Origin: Boesenbergia rotunda
Taxonomy: Eukaryota > Streptophyta > Magnoliopsida > Zingiberales > Zingiberaceae
NCBI GenBank assembly: GCA_024364735.1
Contig: JAGFNQ010000198.1
Coordinates: 250,251 to 314,250, forward strand
DNA length: 64,000 nucleotides
Reading direction: 5' to 3'
The stretch's first letter is position 1, and each line of letters begins with the position of its first letter. Below the pieces are notes generated by a model. The model did no database searches. It worked only from the letters and a program-made list of their open reading frames with translations, and was not told the DNA's origin. A program made the translations under genes and the position numbers. This document shows positions 33,552 to 46,970 of this stretch, in pieces.

Positions 33552-36500
33552 TCAAGCAAATAGATGGGGGTAGCGAGCTCGGATGGTATCCTCTAGCTCC
33601 CAGGTCGCCTTGGCGTCAGAATGGTGCAGCCATCCGACCTTAACCAGTCGGATTGTCTTACTCCTCAACTGACGCTCCCCATGCTCTAGGATCCGTGTCG
33701 GAATCTCCTCGTAGGTAGCATCTGGCTGCAGCGAACCCGGAACCTCTGATAGAATGTGTGCTGGGTCGGCCACGTATCTCCTCAGCATAGAGATGTGGAA
33801 CACATCATGCACACCGGCCAAGGAAGGAGGAAGTGCCAGACGGTAAGCTACGGCTCCGATCCTCTCCAGAATCTGAAAAGGTCCAATGTACCGCGGAGCT
33901 AGCTTACCTCTAAGTCCAAATCTCTTCACCCCTTTCGTGGGTGAAACACGCAGAAAAACATGGTCTCCTGCCGAGAACTCCAGGGGTCTCCGTCTCTGAT
34001 CCGCGTAACTCTTCTGGCGGTCCTGTGCCTCTGACATCCTCCGTCTGATAGTGCGTACAAGCTCCGCCTCCTGCTGAGCTCTCTCTGGTCCTAACAGCTG
34101 GGCCTCCCCAACCTCCTCCCAGAGAGTGGGTGTCCGACATGGCCTACCATACAACGCCTCATACGGCACCATCTGAATCGTCAAATGATAGCTGTTGTTA
34201 TAGGTGAACTCCACCAAGTGTAAATGATCCTCCCAGCTGCCTCCGAAATCCAGAACACATGATCTCAGCAGGTCCTCCAATGTCTGAATCGTACGCTCTG
34301 ACTGACCATCTGTCTGCGGGTGAAATGCTGTACTGAACCGGAGGTCTGTCCCCATGGCCCTCTGCAAGCTCTGTCAAAAACGGAAGGTAAATCGAGGATC
34401 TCTGTCCGATATAATGCTCAGGGGTACTCCGTGCAATCTGACGATCTCTCGACAATATAACTCCGCTAACCTGTCGAGAGAATCCGTCCTCCGAATCGCT
34501 AAGAAATGTGCTGATTTGGTTAATCGATCAACGATCACCCAAATCGCATCGTGACCTCTCCTAGTCCTGGGCAGTCCCACCACAAAATCCATCGTAATGT
34601 GTTCCCATTTCCACTCGGGAATGGGAATCCTCTGAAGTAACCCAGCAGGTCTCTGGTGCTCTGCCTTAACCTGCTGACAGACGAGACATCTCGCAACAAA
34701 ACTCGCAATGTCCCTCTTCATGTTGTTCCACCAATAAGAACGCCTCAAATCACGATACATCCGAGTCCCGCCTGGGTGTATAGCGAACCGCGAACGATGA
34801 GCCTCCTGTAACAGCTCCTCCATGACTGGGTGTGACTCTGGCACACACAGTCTACCTCGGAAACACAGGGCGCCCTCATCATCCCGCGTAAAGTCAGACT
34901 GCTGCCCGGCGGGAGTACGACTGCCCAGAGACTGCAGATGCTGGTCACTGGCCTGTGCCTCTCTGATCCTGGACCTGATAGCTGACTGTGCAACCATAGT
35001 CACCAACAAACCCCTCTCTGTCTGAGACTGATCCTCTAATCCCAGCTCTGAAAAACTCTGGATTAACTCTGTGACAATCACCCGCTGACAGGCTAAGACT
35101 GCTCTGGTCTTCCTACTTAGTGCGTCTGCTACCACATTGGCTTTCCCAGGATGATAGCCAATGGTGCAATCGTAGTCCTTCAGGAACTCCATCCATCTCC
35201 TCTGTTGAAGGTTCAGCTCTCGCTGAGTGAAGAGATACTGAAGACTCCGGTGGTCCGTGAAGATCTCGAAGGTGATCCCATAAAGTTGATGCCTCCAGAT
35301 CTTCAACGCAAAAATAATAGCGGCCAACTCCAAGTCGTGTACGGGGTAGTTCCTCTCATGCTCCTTCAGCTGCCGAGAAGCATAAGCAACCACCCGTCCA
35401 TGCTGCATAAGCACAGCGCCCAATCCGAGGAGAGATGCATCAGTATACAAAGTGAAACCCTCCTCACCTGACGGCAGTACAAGAACTGGCGCAGATACAA
35501 GCCGCTGCTTCAGTTCCTGAAAGCTAGTCTCGCATGTCTCGGTCCAAACAAACTTCACGCCCTTTCTAGTCAGGCGTGTCAGTGGTGCAGCCATACTAGA
35601 AAACCCCTCGACGAAACGTCGGTAATAGCCAGCTAAGCCCAAAAAGCTGCGCACCTCGTGAACTGACTTAGGCTGCTCCCAACTGGTGACTGCCTCAATC
35701 TTCTGGGGATCGACAGAAATACCTCTGCTGGACACAATATGGCCGAGAAAACCCACAGCAGATAATCAGAAAGCACACTTACTATACTTCGCATACAGTT
35801 GCTCCCGCCGGAGCATCTCCAATACGATGCGAAGGTGCTGAGCGTGCTCCTCTGACGAACGAGAATAGATTAAAATGTCGTCGATAAATACAATGACGAA
35901 CCGATCTAAGTACTCCAAGAATACCCGGTTCATGAGATCCATGAACACTGCAGGCGCGTTGGTGAGCCCAAATGGCATCACCAAAAACTCATAGTGCTCG
36001 TATCGGTTACGAAAAGCTGTCTTCTGGATATCAGAATCTCTGATCCTCAGCTGATGATAACCTGACCGCAGTTCTATCTTTGAGTACACTGATGTATCTC
36101 TCAGCTGATCAAACAGATCATCTATCCGTGGCAAGGGGTACTTGTTCTTAATGGTGACTGCATTCAACTGCCGATAATCGATGCAAAGTCTCATGGAGCC
36201 ATCCTTCTTCTTCACAAATAATACCGGAGAACCCCATGGGGATACGCTGGGTCGGATGAAACCCCTGTCCAATAGCTCCTGGAGCTGAACCTTCAGCTCA
36301 TCCAGCTCCTTCGGTGCCATCCGATATGGAGCCTTTGATGCCGGCGCTGTCCCCGGAATCAGCTCAATAGAAAACTCCACTTGCCTCCTGGGAGGCAACC
36401 CTGGTAGCTCCTCTGGGAAGACGTCAGAAAACTCTCGGACCACAGGAACATCTGAGATCTGAGGACCGCCACAGACATCTGTACTGATCAATGAAATCAG

Positions 36501-37781
36501 ATATCCCCGGCATCCCTGTGACAGAAGCCTCTGAGCCTGAAGAGCGGTGATGACCGATATACCATCATCCCAAATGCCAAGGAAATCCCACGAGGGTTGG
36601 CCAGGAGGTCGGAAAGTGACCACCCTCGAATGACAATCGACAGTAGCATGGGAGGCCGTCAGCCAATCCATGCCAAGGATGATGTCAAACTCGATCATAT
36701 CCAATACGGAGAGATCCACGGTAAGGATGACATCACCAAAATCTAGAGGACACCCCTTGGCCTCCTGGGTAACCTCCAATACCTCTCCGGAAGGTAGGGA
36801 CACAGACAAAGGTTGTGCCCTAATCGTCGGTAACCTACAGACTTTGCTCAAGAACAGCCGTGATATAAAAGAATAGGTACTACCAGTATCAATAAGTAAT
36901 TCTGCAGAATGCGCATAAAGGGAAACAGTACCTCGGAAAACAGAACCGTCAGCTCTCTGAGCCTCCTCTCGGGTGAGTGCATACACTCGACCCGTCTCAG
37001 GTGGCGGTGGGGGTAAGGAAGGTATCGGTGGAGGCTGTGGTGTAGAAACTCCGGACGACTGATGAGACAGATACACCGCAGGCTGATGTCCGATATAAGA
37101 CTGCTGTTGCGGTTCCGCAACGGGGTGCTGAGGGATCGCTGATGAATGAGTATGCTCGGGGCCCTGCTCGAACATATAATACACATGCACGGGCGGAGGG
37201 GCGGTCGGCTGAGTCCGGGAAGAAGTCCGTGACCCCCGTCCCCCGCGCTGTGATCGTGCCGGACCAGCACGCTCTCCCTGTGATGCGACTCCGGATGCCG
37301 TATCTTGTGCCTTCCGGACACAATCACGGCTCATATGTCCCGGCAACTGACAGTAGTAGCACACTGCCTGCGCCAGGGTGCACTCCGATCTGTCGTGGCT
37401 CCTGGAACCACACTGCACGCAACGGTGTCTAACGGGGGTCCTCCGGTCATGCTGAGAAGTCTGGGAGGAGTCCGTCGTCGTACGTCCAGATTTCTGAGGC
37501 CCCGATGTAGCCCCAGAAATATCCTGCCCTGGCTGCCTCTGCCTGCCTCGCTTCCGCGAGGTCTGCTGTGACTGAGGCTGTGCTGCATCAGAAACTGGTT
37601 GCTTATCCTTTTTCTTGTCCCCGAACAGTCGCTGTCGAGTAGACTCGATGATCAGGGCTCGCTCTAGCGCCTGTCGATATGATGTAATGTCGCAGGTGGA
37701 CAGCTGAAGCTGAATATTCGAGGCCAACCCTCGAATAAAATGCATCCTCCGCTCCCCATCGTCTGCGACTAATAGGGGCAA
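33552..37781 (-). pseudogene. chromovirus pol: gag end, protease, reverse transcriptase, RNase H, integrase
   Basis: Read leftwards. 37781-35766 holds the gag end with two C-x2-C-x4-H-x4-C knuckles (CVQCGSRSHDRSEC and CYYCQLPGHMSRDC), the protease active site LIDTGST and the reverse transcriptase with FIDDIL. 35765-34374 holds RNase H (LYTDAS) and the integrase HHCC zinc region with the first two catalytic Asp (MDF and SDRD). 34373-33552 holds the catalytic Glu (GQSERT) and a C-terminal W-E-L-E-x-T-I chromodomain-like end. Two in-frame stops, at 35766-35768 and 34374-34376, both look like TGG (Trp) changed to TGA. Reverse-transcriptase motif A reads KIELRSGYHQ, with Glu where the catalytic Asp normally is. 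The element cannot be autonomous. Confidence 0.92.
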
Positions 37782-38707
37782 TACTCCGCCAAGCGGTTAA
37801 ACTCCGCATCGTACTCTAATACTGTCCGATCCCCCTGCTGGAGATGCAGAAACTGCTCACGATGAGTCATCTGATATGCTGAGGGAAGGTACTTCTGTCG
37901 GAAGGCCTCCCTGAACATGCCCCAAGTAATCGGTTGCTCGCCATAGATGGTCTGCTGAGCCGTCCACCATGTCGTGGCCCGCTCTCGCATGTGGTAGGCC
38001 GCCAATCCAACCTTCTCCCAGTCGGAGCAGGACATATATGAGAAGGTATCCTCCACAGTGCTAAGCCATGATTGGGCTACGCCCGGATCGGTCCCTCTGT
38101 GGAAAAGTGTGAACCTACCCTTCACGGATGCAGCCAACGCTGGGATCCATGATCTGTCCATGATTCGGCCCACAGGGGCCGCTGGTACCGCAGGTGGTAC
38201 GGGTGAGGCGACTGGCTGCACTACCGGGGGTACTGACTGCGCTGCCTGTCCCGACGCTCCGAAGGTCTGCCCCTGCAAAGGTACTGTCTGAGCCGGCAGA
38301 GGTGCCGGATGAGTAGAAGCCAACACCGGCTGTAAAGTCTGAATCAACTGCTGTATCCTCTGTAGTACTAGGTGGATTGGCTGCGATGCTGACTGCTCCG
38401 CTGACAGTACCGTAGCGGGTACCACCGGGGGTGCTACGGCAAGAACCGCCTGGGGTGCTACAGATGGCCCTGTCGGGGGTGCGACTGGAACAGCTGTCAG
38501 AAACGGCGAAGGGGTCCTCGGTGATGGAAGCCTCTGGCCCGGAGACGTCTGTCTACGACGTCCAGTACCAACCACAGGTCGTCTCTCTGGAGACTCCGCC
38601 TCTGCTCTGATAGTCGCATCTCCCGTAGGCTCCCGAGTCAACCGATATGGTGGTCGCCGAGGGCCCCCACGGGGACGAGGCGGGGTCAGCTCGATACGAT
38701 GGGGCAT
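37769..38707 (-). pseudogene. chromovirus gag, N-terminal and capsid part, frameshifted
   Basis: The most plausible start is the ATG at 38707 (MPHRIELTPPRPRGG); the frame is open up to 38866 but that part is leader. A long P/A/V/Q-rich linker is followed by the Retrotrans_gag capsid block (FxxGTDP, W-x-x-x-V-E-D-T-F, W-W-x-x-x-Q, Y-L-P-S-A, F-L-x-L-Q-Q-G, EFNRLAEYCP). A one-base shift at about 37775 moves the frame into the following pol ORF, which continues with LLVADDGERRMHF. In this family gag and pol are one frame here, so the shift is probably a mutation. Confidence 0.85.
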
Positions 38708-38894
38708 ACCTGCACAGAATGACCCAATCATTATTACCGTTATTCCTATAACAATCAACAAGATCTTACCGTTACATATGGATCGTCTGGAGAGGTCCCG
38801 TCGCCGCCATGTCCCAATCACGTCCATCGAGAAATGACTCCGACATAAAATCCGAAGGACACCCACAAGGCCACAAAGTATCTCGAGAACCTGA

Positions 38895-38906
38895 GCTCTG
38901 ATACCA
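38895..38906 (-). other. primer-binding site of the chromovirus
   Basis: The minus strand reads TGGTATCAGAGC, complementary to initiator tRNA-Met, seven bases inside the 5' LTR end at 38914. Confidence 0.9.
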
Positions 38907-38913
38907 AATAAAT

Positions 38914-41551
38914 TGTCACGCCCCGAGGAGCCGCTCGTCCGATACCGACCGGACAGCTACTCCCTCGTCCCGACGGACAATTCAACAACCAGACCACCAC
39001 GACTATCTCAGTCGGCCTGTACCGCAGCCTATAGGGTTGGAACAAGCGATCGTATAATGAGCAAAACGGAAACGACGATAAAGCTGCGTACCGGTACGAC
39101 TTACGGCAAACGCAAAGCACAAGGCCTCCATGGCTCACAAAAATACAACTATACCGCCATATAAAATGGCAAAATCAAACACGAATATAGCAGCGGAAAA
39201 GTAAAGTAAAAGAAACAGAAAACGGGTACTAACATGTACCACCAACAAAGTAAAGGAGACATCCCGGAATCATCTCGAAGAAAATACGCGAACTGGGATA
39301 GGCTGCCGGGCACTCCAGACAATCATCCTGAAATAAAAACAGGGAGCTAACGGGGTGAGTCCTAAGAATTCAGCGAATACAGACTGATATGCACAGGAAG
39401 AAAATAATAGCAGTAAGTCACCGTCTATCTATCTACCACAATAATGAAGATAACTGTAGTAAAAAGAAATGCAGAACTGAACAATAAGCAGTAAAAAACT
39501 ACATACCTACCTGCGTCGATCCAAACCTGGTAGTATGCATGCCAACCAAATGCAGCAATCATGTGCAGCAAACACAACCAAGTGCAGAGATGCAGAGCAT
39601 GCTCATGATGCAATATGGGTCACCCCTGACGCCAGTCGGTGTAAGTCACGGAAGCACGTGAACCGAGTGGGTAGGGCTCTGACCTGGTCTTCCCTGCACG
39701 AATAGACGGTCTATGAGGCGGTACACTCGAGACCGAATGGGTAGGGTCGGAGACCATAAACGTACCCCACCATCGGGTGAAGTAACGCTCTAAACGTCCC
39801 TGCTATCATCGGATAGGTAGGGGACCTGCTGCAGTGCCCGGGTCCGCCAACGGGACTGCACGACAAGTCATGTGGCAGGTCTGACGGCCCATCTCAACCA
39901 CTAGGGGAGTCAAGGGTCGCCTACATATGCCCCTACACGAGTAGCAAGTACGACGGCCATCTCAACCTCCAGGGAGTCAAAGGTCGTCCCCTATGCTACG
40001 TGCAATAATGATGCGTGTCACTATCCCATGCATCATCCACTATCTATCCCTGCTGTCATCTACATGATATGCAGTAGTCCATATAACCGGTATGCACCTA
40101 TACCTAAATCTTAGCGTAAGGTATAAGGTAAACTGTGCATCATCAATCCATACAGATATAGTAGCAGTAAAACTAACGGATATAACTACCGAAGCAAAAG
40201 CACAGAGATAAAGATATCAGATATCCCTACTGCTAACTATGTCTAACTATGCATAAAAGAGGTACCCGCCTCGATATGAAGAAATCCAGGCGTCGAGAAC
40301 CCCCCGTCCAGAAATAATAGCCGCGATGAAGATAGCCGCGACACTCAATATCCTGCATCAAATACACAATCACTTAGCCAAATATACCCTCTAATTTAAT
40401 TAGGATTAATCCTGATCAATTAATCCCAATTAAACGCCCATTTGATTAATTAGAGTTAATTACCATTAATTAATCCCAAATTAAACCCTAACTGCCTTAC
40501 CAACACACCATCTAAATAATTAGGATTACTTGAGAATAATTAATCCCAATTCATGATCCAATTCCACCCAAATCAATCAAGGTTCAACTTAGGTCTAACC
40601 TAAACCAAACCTAATAAACCAAGTCTCAATTAATCCTAACTCATCACCCTCTTCAACACTTCACCACACGGCAACCCCCACCCAAATCAAGAACAGACGC
40701 TGCCCTAGCCAAATTCCGAATGCAAAACAGGGCAAGAACCGAATTAAATTCATCCAACATCACACAGAATCATTTCACCCAACTCACACAGATCAATTCA
40801 TCCAATTCTAACAAAAACTCAAAAATTCCAATTCATCAACCATTCAAGCATACTCCAAATCCAAGGATTCATAACTGGAATGAAAACGAGAAGCTCTCCT
40901 TTTCCCTAGATCTGATGAGACTAGAACGGAGGAAAAAATGGAGACGACTAAAGCCCAACCCTCGATCTTGGCTACCAACCGAACTGGGATACCCACGCTG
41001 CAACCCTCCACTGGCCGGAGAACCCAGATCACGGATTAGCTCAAGACCATACATGATTACAAGGATTGAATTCGAGATCAAAGGAAGAGAACTCACCAGT
41101 AGTTGAGAGGAAAAAAAAGAAATCGGCAAGGTCTCGCTCCGACGAGGTCAGAAAAGGAGCAGACTCATCACTCCATGACCCTGATCGATTGCCCACCGTA
41201 GGGCTCGACGAAGACCGAAGCCGGAGGAAGAAGATCACGAGCTGAAACCCATGAGATTGAAGAAGAGGAAGTCGATGCGCTGAGATTGCTTGGCTGCGCC
41301 TTAGGGCTTGCGATGAAGAGAATGAACTGGTTCGGTTTCTCTCTCTGCTGGCTGCGGCGGAAGGCGAAGAGGAGAAGAGGGATCGCAAAGATTTTGCTGC
41401 GGCTAGGTCACGGAGAATGGGGAAACCGAAGAGTTATAAGTAGCTGGTCTTTTTGCAATTTGCCCCCCTCCGATTTTGGCATATTCGCTGCAAACCCATA
41501 GGTTTAGGAAACTTACCTTTAAGCCCCTCCGATTTTTCCCAAAGGCTAACA
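38914..41551 (-). mobile_element. 5' LTR of the chromovirus
   Basis: Near copy of 30796-33419. It differs by scattered substitutions and a short extra block around 41199-41214 (TAGGGCTCGACGAAG). The right end CTAACA is followed by the second TTACG. Confidence 0.92.
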
Positions 41552-41556
41552 TTACG

Positions 41557-42918
41557 GATTTTCAAATGGTCTCCAAACTTTTCATATGCAGTTGAATCGT
41601 CTATAATTCCAGTATGGGTCCAATTTTCGGATCTTCCAATTCATATGTTTAATAAGAACTGCCTGTATGCTGCTGCTTAGATTGTTGGAAAACCCATTAA
41701 AATTGATGAAGCAACAGCTGGGGGTTTAAGGCTTTCCATGGCGCGAGTTTGTGTGGAGATTGATCTGTTGAAGTCAAAAATTGAAGATTTTTGGATAGGT
41801 ATTGGAAAGGAGAAGAGATTACAGAAAGTGGTGTATGAAAAGCATACGAGTTATTGTGGAGTTTGTCTCCACTTGCGACATTTTGAAGAAGAATGCTACG
41901 CTAATGAAAATAAAAGGAGGTTGAGCAAAAAAGGTCATACAACAGAGACTACAAGTAATGGAAAAGATTTGAGAGATTATCTAAACCAAAAGTATGTTTT
42001 GGAAAAAAAAGGAAGGGACTTCTAAACAAATGGAGGAAAAAGAAGAGGACGGAAACATGAGAAGATCTGAGAGAAATGAATGGGTACAGAAAAAAGGCTT
42101 TCCAAGAAGTAAAGTTAACACAGATATGGAGAAAGAAAGTACAGAAAATCGATTTCAATTTCTACAGGTGTTGGGTGAAGAGGAACAAGTTGAAGAAGGA
42201 AGTGAGGAGATAGATGTAAACGTTGGGATCCTAAATGTTGAGAAAAAAATAATAATGTACTGGAGTTTCATCATAAGAATACCATTCAGGAAATGGCTGA
42301 GCATAACTGTTTGCATATTGAAATAACTGAAGGTGATAGAAAAAAGACTACAGATATGATAGAGGATAGACAAATTGAGCATATATCTAAGCATGATATT
42401 CTAGAGAGAAAAAAGGATGCAGAACCAGGTGGGAATGCAGATTTTCAAACACAGAAGGAGCATAGTGATAAAAATTGTGGAAGATTCTTGAATTGTATAG
42501 TGACAGATGACCTTTCAGATTATGGAAAGTCTCAGATTTCCCCTAGAGTTCTTGGTGACAGTGTTCAGATGGATCCTAAAGAAGTTATTATATCTGGAGA
42601 AATTACAAAGAAAGGAAAATCTCAAATCTCGCCTTCAGAAGACAAATTAAAGCGAATTTTAGAAAATTCAGAATAGGAAAATGAGTTTAGATTGATTGAA
42701 AGAATGGAAGGGAACAATAAAATTATGGTCTCAAAATCGTTTGAGGAGGTGGAAGATTCGGATAGTAGAATTAATGGTAACCATAAAAGATGCTTATCAG
42801 TATATGGGAGTCAGAAAAAAGTCAGCTTTTCTACTGCCAATAGTTTTATTGATGGTAGCCAAAGAATGACTAGAAGCAAAACAAATGCAAATAGAATTTC
42901 TTCATCTTCTATGGTTTA
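41557..42918 (+). pseudogene. LINE ORF1, second part (zinc knuckle and acidic tail)
   Basis: Resumes the frame left at 30795. After a stop at 41678-41680, the segment 41738-42025 carries the knuckle CGVCLHLRHFEEEC (C-x2-C-x4-H-x4-C, zf-CCHC_4 type). The rest (42026-42918) is a K/E-rich tail in shifting frames (42293-42676, 42692-42919). Several frame breaks. Confidence 0.75.
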
Positions 42919-45900
42919 ATGGCAGGAATCATATGGAATATTAGAGGTATTGGAAACATGGCTTCTTTACGGAGAGTAAACTATTTGAGAAAGTTTTATC
43001 ATTTAAATTTCCTGGCCATTTTTGAACCATTCATTGCATTAGACAAAGTAGAAATATGCCGAAGACTAGGATTTAATTCAGCGGTTACAAACTGTACTGG
43101 AAAAATTTGGTTCTTGACAGATTCAAATGTTGAATGCAAGACTTTAGTAGATCATGAACAATTCTTACATATGGAATTATGCTCGAGTATATTGCCAATA
43201 AGTATGTTAGTGACGGTGGTCTATGCTAAGTGTACAAGAGTAGAAAGGTATAGTCTATGGGAAAAATTATTGGAGATAAAACCAAATGATAATAAATTTT
43301 GGTTGGTTGAGGGGATTATAATGTTATTGCAAATCTGAATGAATGCTCGACAGGAGTAACATCAAGAATGGGTGCAATGGAGGATTTTAATAGCTTCATT
43401 ATGGATGCGGGCCTAGTGGATGCAGGGTTTGTGGGTGATATGTACACTTGGACTAATAAAAGGATATGGAAAAGACTAGACAGAGTTTTAGTATCTCCAT
43501 CATGGGAAAATCAGAATTTCTCAGTTCGTGTTAAGCATCTAAATAGAGCAGGTTCGGATCACTGTCCTTTATTAATTACTTTTCCTATGTTTGAAAAACC
43601 AGCAGCTACTTTCAGATTTCAGAATATGTGGCTGAAACATCAGGATTTCATGCAAACAGTGAGACTAAACTGGAATTTACCATGTGAGTTATTTGGGCTG
43701 CAGAAATTCTGTTTTAAGCTGAAAAGACTCAAAGGTCACTTGAAATGGTGGAATAAAGAAGTGTTTGGGAATATTCATGATAGAGTTCGGGAAGCAGAGA
43801 CAAACTTTTCAGCCGCACAAAGGAATTTTGACTTAGATCCATTAGATATTAATAAATGTAACATGGCTAAGTGTCAAGCATTGTTATACAAAACTTTGTA
43901 TATGGAGGAGGAGTTTTGGAAGCAAAGGGCAGCTATTAGATGGATGGGAGAAGGAGATAGAAATACAAAATTTTTCCACTCAATGGTGCAAAAGAGGAGA
44001 GCTGTGAACAGAATTGCAAGAATATGGGAGGATGGACAATGCTTTGAAAAACCAGAAATGATAAGAGAATCAGGAGCTAAATTTTTTGAAAATTTACTGA
44101 CAAGGAAAGAGATATTAGCTAATGATGTCAATGTGAAGTATATTCCATCAAAGATTAGCATGGATGAGAATGATGCACTGGAAGCGTTACCTTCAATGAA
44201 TGAAATAAAACAAGTAATTGAAGAGATGTGTAAGGATAGTGCAGCAGGTTCGGATAGGTTCTCAGTAGCATTTTATATCACATGTTGGGAGATCATAAAA
44301 GAAGATATAGCTCAAGCAGTTTTAGATTTTTTCAGAGGAGGAACTTTGCCACGAGGGATGGTTGCTACCACGATTATTCTAATTCCAAAGATTGAAAATG
44401 CGCAGAATTGGCAGGACTTCAGACCAATAAGTTTGTGTAACGTGTCTTATAAGATCATCTCTAAGCTAATGGCTAGAAGGTTGATTCCGCTAATGGAAAA
44501 AATAATATCTCCTTCCCAAAGCGGTTTTGTTGCAGGTAGGCAAATTTCAGATAACATTTTATTAGCTCAGGAGTTGGTACACAAGCTGAACTATCATGTG
44601 AGAGGTGGAAATCTAATTCTGAAATTAGATATGGCAAAAGCCTATGATAGAGTTCAATGGAGGATTTTATTTAAAGTAATGTTGGCTTTCGGCTTTTCAG
44701 AAAAGGTAATTGGAATTATTCAGAGATGTATTATAAACTGTTGGTTTTCTGTGAGAATAAATGGGCATCTATCTGGCTTCATTCAGGCAAAACGAGGGCT
44801 CAGACAAGGAGATCCAATTTCTCCATTTTTGTTTATTATAGGAGCAGAGTTGCTATCGAGAGGGCTAAATGAGTTACTTGATAAATTTCCAAAGATAGGT
44901 TTTGTAACTGGATGAAATATGAAGATTTCACATCTAGCCTACGCGGATGATGTAATGGTATTCATGAATGGTTCAGTGGATTGTGTTAAAAGAGTGAAGG
45001 GATTTCTTGATAATTATGAGAAGATCACGGGGCAAGCTATTAATGCAGCTAAGAGTAAATTTTATCCTTCAAAAAGTATATCAAGTGCCAGAAAATTAAA
45101 AATAAAGGCAATTACAGGTTTTGAGGAGGGTATGCGCCCAATGATCTATTTGGGAGTTCCTATAATTGCGGGCAATAGAAAGTCATGTTTTTTCATGCCA
45201 TTGATAGAGAGAATAAGGAAAAGGTTAATGGCATGGAATATCTCTAGACTTTCTCATGGTGGGCGGTTAATTCTTATGCAGAGTGTATTAGCTTCAATGC
45301 CATTACATTTACTTCAGGTAATTCTCCCTCCTTTATCAATTTTGCATAAGATAGAAATGATCTGTGTAGGGTTTTTTTGGGGCTCTGATGGAGATATTAA
45401 GAAGACACATTGGGTGTCTTGGAATGAGATTTGTAGACCTAAATTAGAAGGTGGTTTGGGGATAAGAAAATTATCAGAGGTGGCTAAGGCAATGGCTATG
45501 AAGTTATGGTTTCGATTCAGGGAACAAAAATCTCCTTGGGCAGAATTCCTATTGAGAATGTACTGTGGAGTGTTATCTCCAGTCACGATGAATTTGAAAA
45601 GCAAGGCTTCTCCATGTTGGCGTCGTATGGTTAAAATTCGCAGTTATGCAGAAAGGTATATTGGATGGATGATCGGAGAAGGGAAAGTTAATTTTTGGTA
45701 TGATTCATGGCTGGACAGTGGCCTATTTATAAATCATGCAGTGTGATGAATGATCCAGGGAGGAAGGTGGAAGATTTTATAGAAAATGGAACATGGAAGA
45801 TAGATTTGATAAAAAGGATACTACCATCAACACTTGTAGAGGAAGTGCTTAATATAGAGGTGCAACCGGGTCTAAAGGATAAGATAATGTGGACAGTTTC

Positions 45901-46970
45901 AAATGGTGGAAAGTTTACATTTAAATCAGCTTGGGAAATAGCTCGAGATGTCAAAGAAAAAGGGGAAATTTGGAGGGTAGTTTGGAGTAAATTATTATTC
46001 CCGAAAATATCAGTTTTTGGATGGAGATTTCTGAGAAAGAAATTGCCAGTTGAGGAGATATTACAAAAGAGGGGGTTTTCCCTGGCATCTAAATGTCAGT
46101 GCTGCAAGGCTCAAGAATTGTGGGAACACTTATTTTTTCAAGGGCCAGTAGCTATGGAGGTATGGAGTTTCTTTGCAAAGGCGTTTGGTGTGATTTCTTG
46201 GGGAAATTTGGAGAGCTGGAAATGTGGTCCTGCTTGGTCACAGAATGGAAAAATTAGAGAAATTATCCCTTTCCTGATTTTATGGTTTTTATGGTTGCCA
46301 CGAAATGACAGTAAGCATAGAGGTATCAAGATGGATGCGCATAAAGTGATAGGCAGAATAATTCATCATTCGATAATTGGTATGGAAGCTGGTATTATTA
46401 AACACTATCATTGGAAAGGAAGCTGTGTGGCAGCTAAAACTATGGGAATCATAGTAAGGATAAGATATTTAAATACGATATCTCTGGTTTTGTGGAAGAA
46501 GCCATCCATAGGATGGTTTAAACTCAATACTGATTGGTGTTCCAAAGGAAATCCAGGAGAGTCTTAATATGGTGTGATAATTCAGGATCATGAAGGGCAG
46601 GTGTTGTTGGCTAAACAGGGAACCATTGGAAAAGGTTCAAATTTGATAGCAGAATTATATGCAATTCAGAAAGGCTTGGAGTTGTGTGTGGAGAAAAAAT
46701 TTCTACCTATTTGGCTGGAATCTGATTCTCTGGTGGCGCTGAGTATTCTGGAGGATCCCTACTTTTCATGGGAAGTTAGAAATCTGGTTTTGAAGATAAA
46801 GAAATTGATATAGAAATATAAAGTTCACTATTCACATATATATAGGGAAGCTAATGCTGCAGCAGATTTCCTTGCAAATCAGGCCTTTAAAATTCCTGGT
46901 GAGCGTGTGTTAAGGAAACAGGGAATCGATAGAGAACTGTTTGGTATCTGTAGAATTGATAGGTTTGGAT
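42919..46970 (+). pseudogene. LINE ORF2: endonuclease, reverse transcriptase, zf-RVT, RNase H
   Basis: Domains in order. An endonuclease/exonuclease/phosphatase fold (WNIRGIGN at the start; DRVLVSPSW and SDHCPL before 43590) has a one-base frameshift near 43315. The reverse transcriptase follows (RPISLCN, LDMAKAYDRVQW, RGLRQGDPISPFLF, AYADDVMVF), with a stop at 44913-44915. The zf-RVT block (FTFKSAWEIARD ... CQCCKAQELWEHLFF) is at about 45907-46140. A plant-type RNase H is at about 46510-46900 (NTDW, then E and LESDS, then REANAAADFLANQ). Five or more breaks, so inactive. The full domain set marks the plant L1 lineage that carries RNase H. Confidence 0.9.

Larger units (their letters stand above)
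30796..41551 (-). mobile_element. complete Ty3/gypsy chromovirus (Tekay/Del-like), 10.76 kb, TSD TTACG
   Basis: LTRs of 2624 bp (30796-33419) and 2638 bp (38914-41551) start TGTCACGCCCC and end CTAACA on the plus strand. TTACG flanks the element at 30791-30795 and 41552-41556. The minus-strand order is 5' LTR, primer-binding site, gag, protease, reverse transcriptase, RNase H, integrase, chromodomain-like tail, polypurine tract (near 33420-33432) and 3' LTR. Long LTRs and integrase before the chromodomain-like end fit the Tekay/Del lineage. The LTRs are very similar over most of their length, with one visible extra 14-16 bp block in the 5' LTR near 41200, so insertion is fairly recent. Internal stops make it inactive. 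Confidence 0.93.
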
